From an uncultured Ruminococcus sp. (GTDB taxonomy: Bacteria > Bacillota > Clostridia > Oscillospirales > Acutalibacteraceae): 42,684 bases of DNA. The position numbers and the translations under genes are program-made. The notes below the pieces were generated by a model. That model was given only the letters and a program-made list of their open reading frames with translations, did not search any database and was not told the origin of the DNA. The stretch covers positions 1 to 42,684 of the forward strand of contig CADBWP010000004.1 in NCBI GenBank assembly GCA_902798365.1, given 5' to 3'. Numbering within the stretch: the first letter of the stretch is position 1; each line of letters opens with the position of its first letter. Shown in pieces: positions 7,765 to 16,899 of the stretch.

Positions 7765-9030
7765 TTATTTTGTTCTGCCGATGTCGGTGCGGTAATGTGC
7801 GCCCTCGAAGCTGATCTTCTTAACTGCCGCATATGCCTTGTCAAGCGCCTCGTCAAGCGTAGGAGCCGTGGCGGTAACACCAAGCACTCTGCCGCCGTTT
7901 GTATAAAATCTGCCGTTTTCGTACTTGGTGCCGGCATGATAAATTACGGCGCCGTCAACCTGACCGTTGTCGTCAAGTCCGGACATTTCAATTCCCTTTT
8001 TGTACGACACGGGATAACCGCCGCTCGCCATTACTACACAGGCAGCCGCGCCGTCGTACCATTCAACGTCAAGGTCGGAAAGCCTTTCGTCTATAACAGC
8101 CTCGCAAATATCCACAAGGTCGGTCTTAAGCCTCGGAAGCACGACCTGAGCCTCGGGATCGCCGAAGCGCGCGTTATATTCAATGACCTTGGGACCGTTG
8201 GGGGTCATCATAAGACCGAAATACAGACAGCCCTTAAAGGTACGTCCCTCCTTGTTCATGGCTTCTATGGTGGGAACAAAGATGGTGTCCATGCACTCCT
8301 TGGCAAGAGCGTCGGTATAGTACGGGTTGGGGCTTACAGTGCCCATGCCGCCCGTATTGAGACCCTCGTCGTTGTCATAGGCGCGCTTGTGATCCTTGGA
8401 GCTTACCATAGGCTTAACACACTTGCCGTCGGTAAACGCAAGCACGGAAACCTCGGGGCCCGTAAGGAATTCCTCGATAACGATATTGTTGCCCGAATCA
8501 CCGAACTGCTTATCCTCCATGATGGACTTTATAGCGGCAACAGCTTCGTCGATAGTCTGGGCGATTATAACGCCCTTACCAAGCGCAAGACCGTCTGCCT
8601 TTACCACAACGGGCACGGTGTTTTCGCTCTTTACATAGGCGATTGCCTTTTCGGGGTCGTCAAACACCTCGTATTTTGCCGTGGGAATACCGTATTTTTT
8701 CATAAGGTTTTTTGAGAAAACCTTGGAGGCTTCGATAATCGCAGCGTCGGCGGTGGGGCCGAAGGCGCGAATCCCTGCCGCCTGCATAGCGTCAACCATA
8801 CCGTCGGCAAGCGGATCGTCGGGAGCCACGAATACAAGGTCTATTGCGTTGTCTTTGGCAAACCTGACCATGCTCTCCTTGTCCATAACGCCTATGTTAA
8901 CAAGCTCGGCATCTCTTGAAATGCCGCCGTTGCCGGGCGCACAGTAAAGCTTTGTGCATTTGGGGCTTTCGAGAAGCTTTTTGATAAGAGCGTGCTCTCT
9001 GCCGCCGGAACCTATCATCAATATTTTCAT
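7765..9030 (-). CDS. purD: Phosphoribosylamine--glycine ligase (GARS)
   Basis: PurD joins glycine to 5-phosphoribosylamine using ATP, the second step of purine synthesis. At 421 residues it has the normal length. Visible are the N-terminal GSGGREHALI (about 7-16), the ATP-grasp region (VVVKADGLALGKGV, about 140-155), and the Mg-binding end of the fold (FGLMMTPNGPKVIEYNARFG then DPEAQVV). The C-terminal part has the GARS-typical ASGGYPVSYKKG. The ribosome site is AGAGGTG. It is the last gene of the pur operon, 12 bases after the AICAR formyltransferase gene, and is followed by the terminator shared with spo0A. Confidence 0.96.
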   Translation of the reverse strand: MKILMIGSGGREHALIKKLLESPKCTKLYCAPGNGGISRDAELVNIGVMDKESMVRFAKDNAIDLVFVAPDDPLADGMVDAMQAAGIRAFGPTADAAIIEASKVFSKNLMKKYGIPTAKYEVFDDPEKAIAYVKSENTVPVVVKADGLALGKGVIIAQTIDEAVAAIKSIMEDKQFGDSGNNIVIEEFLTGPEVSVLAFTDGKCVKPMVSSKDHKRAYDNDEGLNTGGMGTVSPNPYYTDALAKECMDTIFVPTIEAMNKEGRTFKGCLYFGLMMTPNGPKVIEYNARFGDPEAQVVLPRLKTDLVDICEAVIDERLSDLDVEWYDGAAACVVMASGGYPVSYKKGIEMSGLDDNGQVDGAVIYHAGTKYENGRFYTNGGRVLGVTATAPTLDEALDKAYAAVKKISFEGAHYRTDIGRTK

Positions 9031-9042
9031 ATCGGCACCTCT

Positions 9043-10221
9043 TTAATGATGGAACAGACGGATGCCGGTAAAGCACATGGTCATTCCGTACTTGTTGCAG
9101 GTGTCGATAACGTTGTCGTCGCGGATAGAACCGCCGGGCTGAGCTACAAACTCAACGCCCGAACGCTTTGCGCGCTCGATGTTGTCTCCGAACGGGAAGA
9201 ACGCGTCGGAGCCGAGCGAAACGCCGCTGAGTGTGGCAAGCCATTCCTTTTTCTCATCTTTTGTGAGGGGCTCGGGCTTTGTCTTGAAGAACTGCTCCCA
9301 AACGCCGTCGGCAAGCACATCCTCGTAATCGTCCGAGATATATACGTCGATTGTGTTGTCGCGGTCGGGACGACGAATATTATCAACAAAGGGAAGGTTC
9401 ATTACCTTGGGATGCTGGCGCAGGAACCAAATGTCAGCCTTGTTGCCTGCAAGGCGCGTGCAATGGATTCTGGACTGCTGACCCGCGCCTACGCCTATAG
9501 CCTGACCGCCCTTGGCATAGCACACAGAATTGGACTGTGTGTATTTGAGCGTGATGAGCGCAATGAGAAGGTCGCGCTTGGCTTCCTCTGTCAAAGCCTT
9601 GTTTTCGGTCACGATATTCTGCATGAGCATAGCCTCATCGATCTTAAGCTCGTTTCTGCCCTGCTCAAAGGTAACTCCGAAAACGTCCTTGTGCTCGATG
9701 GGTGCGGGAACATAGTCAGGGTCTATCTTGACCACGTTATAGGTGCCCTTTCTCTTTGTTTTGAGCACCTCAAGAGCCTCGGGTGTATAACCGGGCGCGA
9801 TGATGCCGTCGGAAACCTCACGCTGTAAAAGCTTTGCGGTCTGAACATCGCATGTATCGGAAAGCGCTACCCAGTCGCCGTAGGACGACATTCTATCGGC
9901 GCCGCGCGCCATTGCATATGCCGACGCCATGGGCGAAAGCTCTAAATCATCTACAAAATAAATCTTTTTGAGCGTGTCGGAAAGTTCGGTGGCAACCGCC
10001 GCACCGGCGGGGCTTACGTGCTTGAAGGAGGCTGCCGCAGGAAGACCTGTAGCCGCCTTAAGCTCGCGCACAAGCTGCCATGAGTTGAACGCGTCGAGAA
10101 AGTTGATATAGCCGGGCTTGCCGTTGAGCACCTCTACGGGCAGCTCTTTGCCGTCCTGCATAAAGATCCTTGACGGCTTTTGGTTGGGGTTGCAGCCGTA
10201 TTTTAAAGCGAGTTCATTCAT
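9043..10221 (-). CDS. purH: Stand-alone AICAR formyltransferase
   Basis: The protein matches only the formyltransferase half of classical PurH. That half transfers a formyl group from 10-formyl-tetrahydrofolate to AICAR, giving FAICAR, the penultimate step to IMP. Recognisable features are LKYGCNPNQKPSR at the N-terminus, the catalytic Lys-His in ASFKHVSPAGAA, LKYTQSNSVCYAKGGQAIGVGAGQQSR, and a C-terminal GSIRDDNVIDTCNKYGM. There is no N-terminal MGS-like IMP cyclohydrolase domain; 392 residues compares with over 500 for the fused enzyme. I start at the ATG at 10221, with AGAGAGG about 10 bases upstream; the ATG three codons earlier touches that site. The missing cyclohydrolase activity is supplied by the adjacent purO. 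Confidence 0.92.
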   Translation of the reverse strand: MNELALKYGCNPNQKPSRIFMQDGKELPVEVLNGKPGYINFLDAFNSWQLVRELKAATGLPAAASFKHVSPAGAAVATELSDTLKKIYFVDDLELSPMASAYAMARGADRMSSYGDWVALSDTCDVQTAKLLQREVSDGIIAPGYTPEALEVLKTKRKGTYNVVKIDPDYVPAPIEHKDVFGVTFEQGRNELKIDEAMLMQNIVTENKALTEEAKRDLLIALITLKYTQSNSVCYAKGGQAIGVGAGQQSRIHCTRLAGNKADIWFLRQHPKVMNLPFVDNIRRPDRDNTIDVYISDDYEDVLADGVWEQFFKTKPEPLTKDEKKEWLATLSGVSLGSDAFFPFGDNIERAKRSGVEFVAQPGGSIRDDNVIDTCNKYGMTMCFTGIRLFHH

Positions 10222-10253
10222 CGGAAACATCCTCTCTGTATTATGATTGATTA

Positions 10254-10970
10254 TTATTTATTCTTGTTGATTATTCTCGATTCAGCGGTGTTGGTCTCAA
10301 TGTCGATATAGCGGACAAAAAGCGAAACCTTGTTGTCGGCGTCAAGAGCGCTCCAGACCTTTTCGGCAAAGGTATCAATATCATCGTCGCCGATCTCAAC
10401 GAGCGTGGGCTCACCCTCAAAGCTGGGCAGCGGATTGCCGTCGCCCATGTAGGTGTGGATGAATCTTCCTAAGCCTGCAAGAGGAGCGTCGTAGGTAAAG
10501 GTGTATCTTTCGCAGCAATCGGGGTTGCCGTCGGCGCTCTTAAGGATAGACAAAGCATAATTCATGCTGCCGCCCGAGCACTTTACGATACCCGAGATTC
10601 TCGGCGTGTAGTTGGGAGCGTCCGGCTCAAACTCACGTGTGCGCAGAGCCTGCTCAAAGGTCATCTGCTGATTCATCAGATCATAAATGGTGTCTGTCTG
10701 ATCGCCGTTGGTGACAATGGTCTTGTTGCCCAGCACGCGAACAGGCGCATAAATGATAAGCGAGGGATCAACAAGCTTTGAGGGATCAAACGCCTCAGTC
10801 TTGATGCCGTCCTGTGTGGGAGCAAAGATCCTGTTTCTGCTGTTTTCGCTTCTGCCCATGATGAAATAGGCGATTACCGCCTTGGCTCCGTCGGCAGATC
10901 TGCCCAGCACAATGCCTCTGCCGGGATAGCTTGTTGATGCTATTTCCTTTGTAAGTGATACCGCTTTCAT
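10254..10970 (-). CDS. purO: IMP cyclohydrolase, PurO type
   Basis: This 238-residue protein resembles the archaeal-type IMP cyclohydrolase PurO, which closes the ring of FAICAR to IMP. Supporting features are SYPGRGIVLGRS near residues 15-26, AYFIMGRSENSRNRIF (about 34-49), and the TPRISG / YTFTYDAPLAGLGRFIHTYMGDGNPLPSF stretch. Context supports the call strongly. It sits between purN and a formyltransferase that lacks its own cyclohydrolase domain, so it fills exactly the missing step. The ribosome site is GGAGG with suitable spacing before the ATG. It follows purN by 15 bases and is followed by purH after about 32 bases. The assignment comes from recognising the family and from context. 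Confidence 0.88.
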   Translation of the reverse strand: MKAVSLTKEIASTSYPGRGIVLGRSADGAKAVIAYFIMGRSENSRNRIFAPTQDGIKTEAFDPSKLVDPSLIIYAPVRVLGNKTIVTNGDQTDTIYDLMNQQMTFEQALRTREFEPDAPNYTPRISGIVKCSGGSMNYALSILKSADGNPDCCERYTFTYDAPLAGLGRFIHTYMGDGNPLPSFEGEPTLVEIGDDDIDTFAEKVWSALDADNKVSLFVRYIDIETNTAESRIINKNK

Positions 10971-10985
10971 AGTGTGACCTCCGGT

Positions 10986-11612
10986 TTATTCAATTATTTC
11001 TGTAGTATTTCCGTTGACGATTATTTTATCCTGACAGAAAAGCGCCACGGCCTTGGGCAGAATCTTCCACTCCGCCTGCTCCATCACCCTTTTTTGCAAT
11101 ACCTCGGGTGTGTCGCCGTTTTGCACTTCTACCGCCTTTTGAAGAATAATGGGGCCGCCGTCGCACACCTCGTTGACAAAATGCGCCGTGGCTCCGGTGA
11201 CCTTAACGCCCTTTTTAAGAGCCTCCTCATGCACTCTGAGTCCGTAGTAGCCCTCGCCGCAAAATGACGGAATAAGGGCGGGATGAATGTTTATTATTTT
11301 ATTTCTGAACGCGCCGATCACCTTTTTGCCGAGGATGGTCATAAAACCAGCCAAAACTATGACGTCCGCGCCCTTTTGAGTGAGCAACGCCGTGAGCGCC
11401 TCGTCGTAAGCTTCAAGGCTGTCATAATCTTTGCGCCTGATGACTGCGGTCTCTACATTGTGCTTTTTGGCGCGTTCAAGCGCGTATGCGTTTGGATTAG
11501 AGGAGATGACGCAGGTTATTTTGCCGCCTGCAAGCTCTCCCCTGTTTTGAGCGTCAAGCAGCGCCTGCAAATTTGTTCCGCCGCCCGACACCAATACAAC
11601 TATGTTTTTCAT
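10986..11612 (-). CDS. purN: Phosphoribosylglycinamide formyltransferase
   Basis: PurN transfers formyl from 10-formyl-tetrahydrofolate to glycinamide ribonucleotide, step three of the purine pathway. The 208 residues match the family. Seen are the N-terminal VVLVSGGGTNLQALLDA phosphate-binding loop and the folate-site region with NIHPALIPSFCGEGYYG, where Asn and His are catalytic. VTGATAHFVNEVCDGGPIILQ follows, holding the conserved His and the catalytic Asp. Its ATG overlaps the purM stop by one base (TAATG), so the two are likely translationally coupled. Confidence 0.95.
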   Translation of the reverse strand: MKNIVVLVSGGGTNLQALLDAQNRGELAGGKITCVISSNPNAYALERAKKHNVETAVIRRKDYDSLEAYDEALTALLTQKGADVIVLAGFMTILGKKVIGAFRNKIINIHPALIPSFCGEGYYGLRVHEEALKKGVKVTGATAHFVNEVCDGGPIILQKAVEVQNGDTPEVLQKRVMEQAEWKILPKAVALFCQDKIIVNGNTTEIIE

Positions 11613-12646
11613 TACGCGAACACAACTCCTTCGCTGCCCGGGATGATCTCACCCAGAACAACAGCATCCTCGCCGTTTGCCTTGAGCGACTCAAGAGCCT
11701 TGTCAGCGTCCTCCTTTGCCACGGCGACGACCATGCCCACGCCCATGTTGAAGGTGTTGAACATATCGTGCTCGCTTATGCCGCCCACGCGCTGCATGAG
11801 CTTGAATATCGGCAGCACGGGAATGGCATCCTTGTTGATTTTAGCGGTCATGCCGTCTTTGAGCATACGGGGGATGTTCTCATAGAAGCCGCCGCCCGTG
11901 ATGTGCGAAACAGCCTTTACCTCAACAGCGTTCATAAGCGCGAGGATCGGCTTTACATATATCCTTGTGGGGGTGAGCAGAGCCTCGCCCAGGGGCTTGT
12001 CAAGCTCGGGATATGTGTTGTGAACGGTCTGCTCGTTTATGTCAAAAATCTTGCGAACAAGTGAAAAACCGTTTGAATGGACTCCGGACGAGCGCAGTCC
12101 GATTATAACGTCGCCCTCGCAAAGCTTGGAGCCGTCTATCATCTTGGGCTTGTCCGCGATGCCAACGCAAAAGCCGGCAACGTCGTATTCGTCGGGGGGC
12201 ATAAGACCCGGATGCTCGGCTGTCTCGCCGCCGATAAGGGCACATCCGGACTGCACACAGCCCTCGGCAATGCCCTCAACGATTGAAGCGACCTTTTCGG
12301 GGATGTTTTTGCCGATCGCTATGTAATCAAGGAAAAACAGGGGCTTTGCGCCGCAGCAAATAACGTCGTTTACGCACATCGCAACCGAGTCGATACCGAT
12401 AGTGTTGTGCTTGTCAAGAAGAAACGCGAGCTTTATTTTAGTGCCTACGCCGTCGGTGCCGCTTATCAGCACAGGCTCCTCCATACCCTTGAAGTCGGGT
12501 GCGAACAGACCGCCGAAGCCGCCTATTCCCGACACAACGCCCGGGATATTGGTGCGCGCAACGTGCTTTTTCATAAGCTCTACGCTTTTGTAGCCTGCGG
12601 TGATGTCAACGCCCGCCGCCTTGTAACTTTCCGAAAAGCTTTCCAT
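11612..12646 (-). CDS. purM: Phosphoribosylformylglycinamidine cyclo-ligase (AIR synthetase)
   Basis: PurM closes the imidazole ring, converting FGAM to AIR with ATP. At 344 residues it is full length. The family signature is clear: [21 protein letters not shown] (about 80-100), [33 protein letters not shown] and the C-terminal [17 protein letters not shown]. The ribosome site is GGAGGA before the ATG. It lies in the pur operon 21 bases after purF and overlaps purN by one base. The purL function feeding it is not in this window. Confidence 0.96.
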   Translation of the reverse strand: MESFSESYKAAGVDITAGYKSVELMKKHVARTNIPGVVSGIGGFGGLFAPDFKGMEEPVLISGTDGVGTKIKLAFLLDKHNTIGIDSVAMCVNDVICCGAKPLFFLDYIAIGKNIPEKVASIVEGIAEGCVQSGCALIGGETAEHPGLMPPDEYDVAGFCVGIADKPKMIDGSKLCEGDVIIGLRSSGVHSNGFSLVRKIFDINEQTVHNTYPELDKPLGEALLTPTRIYVKPILALMNAVEVKAVSHITGGGFYENIPRMLKDGMTAKINKDAIPVLPIFKLMQRVGGISEHDMFNTFNMGVGMVVAVAKEDADKALESLKANGEDAVVLGEIIPGSEGVVFA

Positions 12647-12667
12647 AACAGTCCTCCATGTGCTTTT

Positions 12668-14119
12668 TTATTTATTGTTTATTTTGTTTGCATATTTATC
12701 TACGAAAAATTCCGTGGGGATCTTTGCGCTGAAGCTCTTGGTGAAGCAGCCGTCGCACAGACCCACTCCTGCATATTCTGCGGTCTTTCTAAGGCTTTCG
12801 ATACTCAGATAACCGAGCGAGTCCGCGCCTATCTCACGGCGAATCTCTTCAACCGTTTTCTTTGTGGCTATAAGATTCTCTTTGTCGTGAATGTCGATGC
12901 CGAAATAGCATGGGAACACGAACGGCGGCGAGCTGATGAGCATGTGCACCTCGGCGGCGCCTGCTCCCTTAAGCAGCTTTACTATGTGCTTGGAGGTCTC
13001 GCCCCTGACTATTGAGTCGTCGATAACCACTATGCGCTTGCCCTGAACGTTGGATTTGAGCGCCGTAAGCTTTGTGTGGAGCAGACGCTTTTTCTTGTCC
13101 ATGCCCGTGCCTGCATTCCTGCCAAGGAATTTGTTTTTCATAAAGCCCATTCCGTACGGGATGCCCGAAGCCTTGGCATAACCCTCGGCGGCGATAACGC
13201 CCGAATCGGGAACGCCGCACACCATATCGGCGTCTATCGGATATTCTTTGTAAAGAAGCTCGCCGGCTCTCATGCGCGCGGTGTGAACGCTTACGCCGTC
13301 TATAACGCTGTCTGGACGTGCAACATACACATACTCAAACAGACACAGCGAGGTTTTGGGAACCTTATGCGCAAGCTCGTAGCTGTGGAAGCCGTCCTCG
13401 TCTATTACAACCATTTCACCGGGCTTAACGTCGCGGATAAAATCGCCGCCTATGCTGTCGATAACGCAGCTCTCGGACGAAATAACATAACTGTTTTTGA
13501 CCCTGCCCACACACAGCGGACGGAAGCCGAAAATATCCCTGAATCCGATAAGCCTTGTGGGACCGCAGATGACTGTTGAGTAGGCGCCCTCCAGTATTTG
13601 CATGGAATTGAGCACCGCGTCCTCAAGGGTGCCGGTTTTGCATCGCTCGCTGGCTATGATATACGCCATGAGCTCAGCATTTGAGTTTGACTGGAACATC
13701 GCTCCGCCGCGCTCCAGCTCCTTGCGGATAGACGGGAAGTTGGTTATTGAACCGTTGCTCGAAATGGCTATGGAGCCTTCCTTATAACGCAGCACAAGCG
13801 GCTGGTTGGCAGCGCGGTCAAGGCTCTGATTTGAGGTGTAGCGCACGTGACCTACTGCTATTTTGCCGTTTGGAAGCCTTTGCAGCGTTTTTGGAGTAAA
13901 AACCTCCGACACCATGCCAAGCTCCTTGACTGTGGTGAACACCTCATCTACGTTTACCGTAATGCCGGCGCTGACGTGACCTCTGTGCTGAAGGCCGTAC
14001 AGCGCGTCGTGGGTTATGGCGACGACGTTGATATCATCGTCGTTTTTGTATATTCCGAATACTCCGCACTCGTCCTGCGGTTTGTCGAGCTGCGGGATAA
14101 TGTCAACATATTTTGTCAT
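12668..14119 (-). CDS. purF: Amidophosphoribosyltransferase
   Basis: PurF makes 5-phosphoribosylamine from PRPP and glutamine and is the committed step of the pathway. The N-terminal Ntn glutaminase domain would be exposed by removal of a propeptide of about 17 residues, so that Cys18 in ECGVFGIY becomes the nucleophile. The second half has the phosphoribosyltransferase fold, with the PRPP loop VVIDDSIVRGETSKHIV. A cysteine-containing end (YAGVGLCDGCFTKSF) fits the Bacillus type, which carries an Fe-S cluster. Its 483 residues are typical. The ATG overlaps the purE stop (TAATG). Confidence 0.95.
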   Translation of the reverse strand: MTKYVDIIPQLDKPQDECGVFGIYKNDDDINVVAITHDALYGLQHRGHVSAGITVNVDEVFTTVKELGMVSEVFTPKTLQRLPNGKIAVGHVRYTSNQSLDRAANQPLVLRYKEGSIAISSNGSITNFPSIRKELERGGAMFQSNSNAELMAYIIASERCKTGTLEDAVLNSMQILEGAYSTVICGPTRLIGFRDIFGFRPLCVGRVKNSYVISSESCVIDSIGGDFIRDVKPGEMVVIDEDGFHSYELAHKVPKTSLCLFEYVYVARPDSVIDGVSVHTARMRAGELLYKEYPIDADMVCGVPDSGVIAAEGYAKASGIPYGMGFMKNKFLGRNAGTGMDKKKRLLHTKLTALKSNVQGKRIVVIDDSIVRGETSKHIVKLLKGAGAAEVHMLISSPPFVFPCYFGIDIHDKENLIATKKTVEEIRREIGADSLGYLSIESLRKTAEYAGVGLCDGCFTKSFSAKIPTEFFVDKYANKINNK

Positions 14120-14616
14120 TAAAGCTCTGCCACCTTAATCTGCATTGCGGCGTCCTTTTCGGCAACGCCTTTTTCCATATCCGATTTCATTTTTTCAAGC
14201 TTTTCGGCAAGCACGTCATCCGAGAGAGCAAGCATCTCCACAGCAAGGATAGCCGCGTTTGCAGCGCCGTCAACCGCCACCGTTGCAACCGGTATGCCCG
14301 TGGGCATCATAACCGTGGCAAGAAGCGCGTCCATGCCGTCAAGCTGAGCTGACTTGCAGGGGATACCGATAACGGGAAGAGTGGTCTTTGCCGCCAGCAC
14401 GCCCGCAAGGTGAGCCGCCATGCCCGCGGCTGCGATGATAACACCGAAGCCGTTCGCCTTTGCGTTTGCGGAAAAATTGATTGCAGCGTCGGGGGTTCTG
14501 TGCGCACTCATTACGTGAACCTCGCAGGGCACGTCAAATTCCCTGAGCTTTTTGACAGCCTTTGAAACAACGGGAAAGTCGCTGTCGGAACCCATTATAA
14601 TAGCTACCTTTTTCAT
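14119..14616 (-). CDS. purE: N5-CAIR mutase, first gene of the purine operon
   Basis: PurE rearranges N5-CAIR to CAIR. The class I (bacterial) form is suggested by GSDSDFPV (about 9-16) and MSAHRTPD (about 41-48); class II enzymes have a different residue at the Arg position. At 165 residues it is normal. Class I enzymes usually work with PurK, which is not in this window. It opens the operon behind a strong promoter. The leader is only about 30 bases, so there is no room for a purine riboswitch. The ribosome site is AAGGAG. Confidence 0.95.
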   Translation of the reverse strand: MKKVAIIMGSDSDFPVVSKAVKKLREFDVPCEVHVMSAHRTPDAAINFSANAKANGFGVIIAAAGMAAHLAGVLAAKTTLPVIGIPCKSAQLDGMDALLATVMMPTGIPVATVAVDGAANAAILAVEMLALSDDVLAEKLEKMKSDMEKGVAEKDAAMQIKVAEL

Positions 14617-14656
14617 GATAAACTCCTTGATGTTTTAGTTATACTTTAACTTATTT

Positions 14657-14685
14657 ATTATATAAAAAAATCCTGAAAAATGCAA
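14657..14685 (-). promoter_or_regulatory. Purine operon promoter
   Basis: On the minus strand, TTGCAT (14680-14685), a 17-base T-rich spacer and a perfect TATAAT (14657-14662). It lies about 40 bases before the purE ATG. I saw no clear PurR box. Confidence 0.8.
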
Positions 14686-14771
14686 TATAAAAAGAATATG
14701 AAGTAGGTTTTGCACGCGTCGGCAAATTTAGCTATATTACCCTGTTGACGGCTCAGGCTAATATGCAGCAA

Positions 14772-14796
14772 GGCTGCCGCTTAATCCGCGGCAGCC
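14772..14796 (-). terminator. Perfect 9-bp hairpin over the stop codon of the stomatin gene
   Basis: GGCTGCCGC (14772-14780) pairs exactly with GCGGCAGCC (14788-14796) around a 7-base loop that holds the TAA. No T run follows, so it is either a weak or factor-assisted terminator, or a 3' end-protecting hairpin. Confidence 0.45.
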
Positions 14797-15689
14797 CCGT
14801 TGTCGTTCCATATTTCTTTTATTGCAGTCACCTTGCCTGCCAAGCCCTGCAAATCGGAGGGCACGATTATCTTGGTAGCCCTGCCGTCTGCCGCCTTTGC
14901 AAACGCCTCAAGGCTCTTAAGCTGGATAACGCGGTCGCTCGGGCATGCTTCGTTGAGCATTCTCAGCGCGTCGGCGTTAGCCTTCTGCACAGTAAGGATA
15001 GCCTCTGCCTCACCCTGAGCCTCGCGTATCTTCTGCTCCTTAACGGCGTCCGCCTTAAGGATTGCAGACTCCTTCAAACCCTCGGCAACAAGTATCTGGC
15101 TGCGCTTTTCGCCCTCTGCGTCAAGAATCCTTGCGCGGCGCTCACGCTCGGCCTTCATCTGCTTCTCCATGGCGTCCTGGATCTCGCGCGGAGGCAGAAT
15201 GTTCTTAAGCTCAACGCGGATAACCTTTATGCCCCATGCGTCGGTGGCTTCGTCGAGGATAATTCTGATTTTGTCGTTGATGGTGTCGCGCGAGGTGAGC
15301 GTATTGTCAAGCTCAAGGTCGCCAATGATATTTCTAAGCGTGGTTGCGGTGAGGTTTTCAATGGCGCTCAGGGGCTGCTCTACGCCGTAGGTGTAAAGCT
15401 TGGGATCGGTGATCTCAAAATACACAACGGTGTCTATCTGCATGGTTACGTTGTCGCGCGTGATAACAGGCTGGGGCGGAAAATCAACCACCTGCTCCTT
15501 AAGCGATACCTTGCGCGAAATGCGGTCTATAAAAGGGATCTTGAGGTGCAGACCTGTCTCCCAAGTTGCGTAATACGAGCCGAGGCGCTCGATTACAAAC
15601 GCGTGCGCCTGCGGAACGATTTTGATGTTGCGTACAATCAAAATCAAAAGTATAAAGATTATGATACCTAAAATGATCAAGCCTACCAT
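14781..15689 (-). CDS. SPFH/stomatin-like membrane protein
   Basis: A membrane-anchored scaffold of the SPFH (prohibitin/stomatin) family, of the kind that forms large ring assemblies and is linked to membrane microdomains and proteolysis. There is one N-terminal hydrophobic helix (about 3-22). The SPFH domain runs from about 28 to 190, with VPQAHAFVIERLGSY and RDNVTMQIDTVVYFEITDP. A charged helical region rich in Ala, Glu and Lys follows (about 180-250, including KQMKAERERRARILDAEGE). At 302 residues it fits the QmcA-like branch. It lies 11 bases after an NfeD gene, the usual partner. The ribosome site is AAAGGAG. Its precise client is unknown. Confidence 0.9.
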   Translation of the reverse strand: MVGLIILGIIIFILLILIVRNIKIVPQAHAFVIERLGSYYATWETGLHLKIPFIDRISRKVSLKEQVVDFPPQPVITRDNVTMQIDTVVYFEITDPKLYTYGVEQPLSAIENLTATTLRNIIGDLELDNTLTSRDTINDKIRIILDEATDAWGIKVIRVELKNILPPREIQDAMEKQMKAERERRARILDAEGEKRSQILVAEGLKESAILKADAVKEQKIREAQGEAEAILTVQKANADALRMLNEACPSDRVIQLKSLEAFAKAADGRATKIIVPSDLQGLAGKVTAIKEIWNDNGAAAD

Positions 15690-15700
15690 GATGCTCTCCT

Positions 15701-16132
15701 TTACTCTGCTTTTACAATCAGCTTAACGCCTTCTATTGACAGCACGGTCACTCTGTCGCCCTTCTTAAGCGGAGCGTCGTCCGAGCGAACGCTCCAGTCG
15801 CTGCCCATCACACGCATACGTCCCACGGACTGCGGAGTGTCAAGATCGGTCAACAGCTCGCCCGTTTGTCCTATATAACGGTCGGCGTTTGTACTGACAG
15901 AAATTTGTTTTTTGATTTTCTTTACAAGCGGCTTCGTTATTGCAAGCGACGCCACCGAAACAACTACAAACACAACGCCCTGAACAGGTATTGACGAAGT
16001 GAATATGCAGGAAACGGCGGCGCAAATAGCACCTGCCGCAAACCACACGGAAACCAGCTGCACCGTGCCGACCTCTGCAAGTATCATCACTACAGCCAAG
16101 CCTATCCACACAAAGGGCATATACGCTTCCAT
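15701..16132 (-). CDS. Short NfeD-like membrane protein
   Basis: NfeD proteins pair with stomatins; the short form has membrane helices followed by a soluble OB-fold domain and no ClpP-like protease domain. Here hydrophobic segments cover about residues 5-75. The C-terminal domain (about 85-143) has IGQTGELLTDLDTPQSVGRMRV and the GDRVTVLSIEGVKLIVK ending typical of this OB fold. I chose the ATG at 16132 (143 residues), with AAGGAAGTGAGG just upstream and a promoter before that. The frame is open for 32 more codons, but these overlap the promoter and look non-coding. The stomatin gene follows 11 bases later. Confidence 0.88.
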   Translation of the reverse strand: MEAYMPFVWIGLAVVMILAEVGTVQLVSVWFAAGAICAAVSCIFTSSIPVQGVVFVVVSVASLAITKPLVKKIKKQISVSTNADRYIGQTGELLTDLDTPQSVGRMRVMGSDWSVRSDDAPLKKGDRVTVLSIEGVKLIVKAE

Positions 16133-16153
16133 AGCCTCACTTCCTTTGAGTAT

Positions 16154-16182
16154 AATGTAGCACAAATCCGATTTTTCGTCAA
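16154..16182 (-). promoter_or_regulatory. Promoter of the nfeD-stomatin pair
   Basis: On the minus strand, TTGACG (16177-16182), a 17-base spacer and TACATT (16154-16159), about 22 bases before the chosen ATG. Confidence 0.55.
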
Positions 16183-16241
16183 CATTTTTCACCGGATTTT
16201 CAGACAATTTTGATTTGCTACTACACATTTGAATTATTATA

Positions 16242-16250
16242 TGTTATAAT
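16242..16250 (+). promoter_or_regulatory. Extended -10 promoter of the DUF4364 gene
   Basis: TGT followed by a perfect TATAAT (16245-16250), about 44 bases before the ATG. There is no good -35 at the right distance, which is acceptable for an extended -10. Confidence 0.5.
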
Positions 16251-16293
16251 AGCTTTATTAAAACTTTATTTGGTATGATCGCAGGTGAAAAAT

Positions 16294-16899
16294 ATGGCAT
16301 TTGATACCTTTGACGAGGGCATTGCTCCCGGCGGACTGAGAAGCAAAAACGAAATAAAAATACTGATATGCTACCTGTACAATTCGGTCGGCGATAAAAT
16401 GAGCAAGAGCCTTGTTACCGAGGCGATAAACGCCGACGGACTGGCAAACTTCTTTGAAACGGTGATAGCCTTTGACGAGCTTGTTGCCGCCGGCAATCTG
16501 CGCATGGACGGCGAAGCCGACGGCGAGCCCGCCTATGTCATTACCGAAAACGGAAGAATGATCGCGGGACAGCTTGAAACCACCCTCGCCCACACCGTTA
16601 AGCAAAAAAGCTACGACTGCGCCCTGCGCCTTTTGGGCGAACGCAAGACCGCAAAAGAAAACTTTGTCGAAATAAGCAAAACCGACAACGGCTTTTTTGT
16701 AAACTGCCGCGTGTCGGGCGGCAACTTTGACCTGCTGTCCTTTACCCTGTTCGCACCGGATTACGAGCAGGCAGAGGTAATAAAAAAGAACTTTCTCGGC
16801 TATCCGCGAACGGTGTATAAAACCATGCTTGGACTGATGACCAAGGACACCGAAAACGTGGGCGGTGCGCTTGAAGAAGTTTATGGCACGCTGATCTAA
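16294..16899 (+). CDS. DUF4364 family protein
   Basis: A 201-residue soluble protein that I place in the DUF4364 family of Firmicutes, whose function is unknown. The first ~75 residues (NEIKILICYLYNSVGDKMSK followed by a helical stretch and a VAAGNLRM-like turn) look like a winged helix-turn-helix. The rest is a mixed alpha/beta domain without known catalytic motifs. A DNA-binding regulator is a reasonable but unproven guess. I start at the ATG at 16294, with AGGTGA upstream; a GTG three codons earlier is possible but overlaps that site. Its stop overlaps the stop of the converging bofA gene. Confidence 0.75.
   Translation: MAFDTFDEGIAPGGLRSKNEIKILICYLYNSVGDKMSKSLVTEAINADGLANFFETVIAFDELVAAGNLRMDGEADGEPAYVITENGRMIAGQLETTLAHTVKQKSYDCALRLLGERKTAKENFVEISKTDNGFFVNCRVSGGNFDLLSFTLFAPDYEQAEVIKKNFLGYPRTVYKTMLGLMTKDTENVGGALEEVYGTLI

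Noticed and set aside
14617..14760. Possible purine riboswitch before purE
   Set aside because: The promoter lies only about 40 bases from the start codon, so there is no space for an aptamer.
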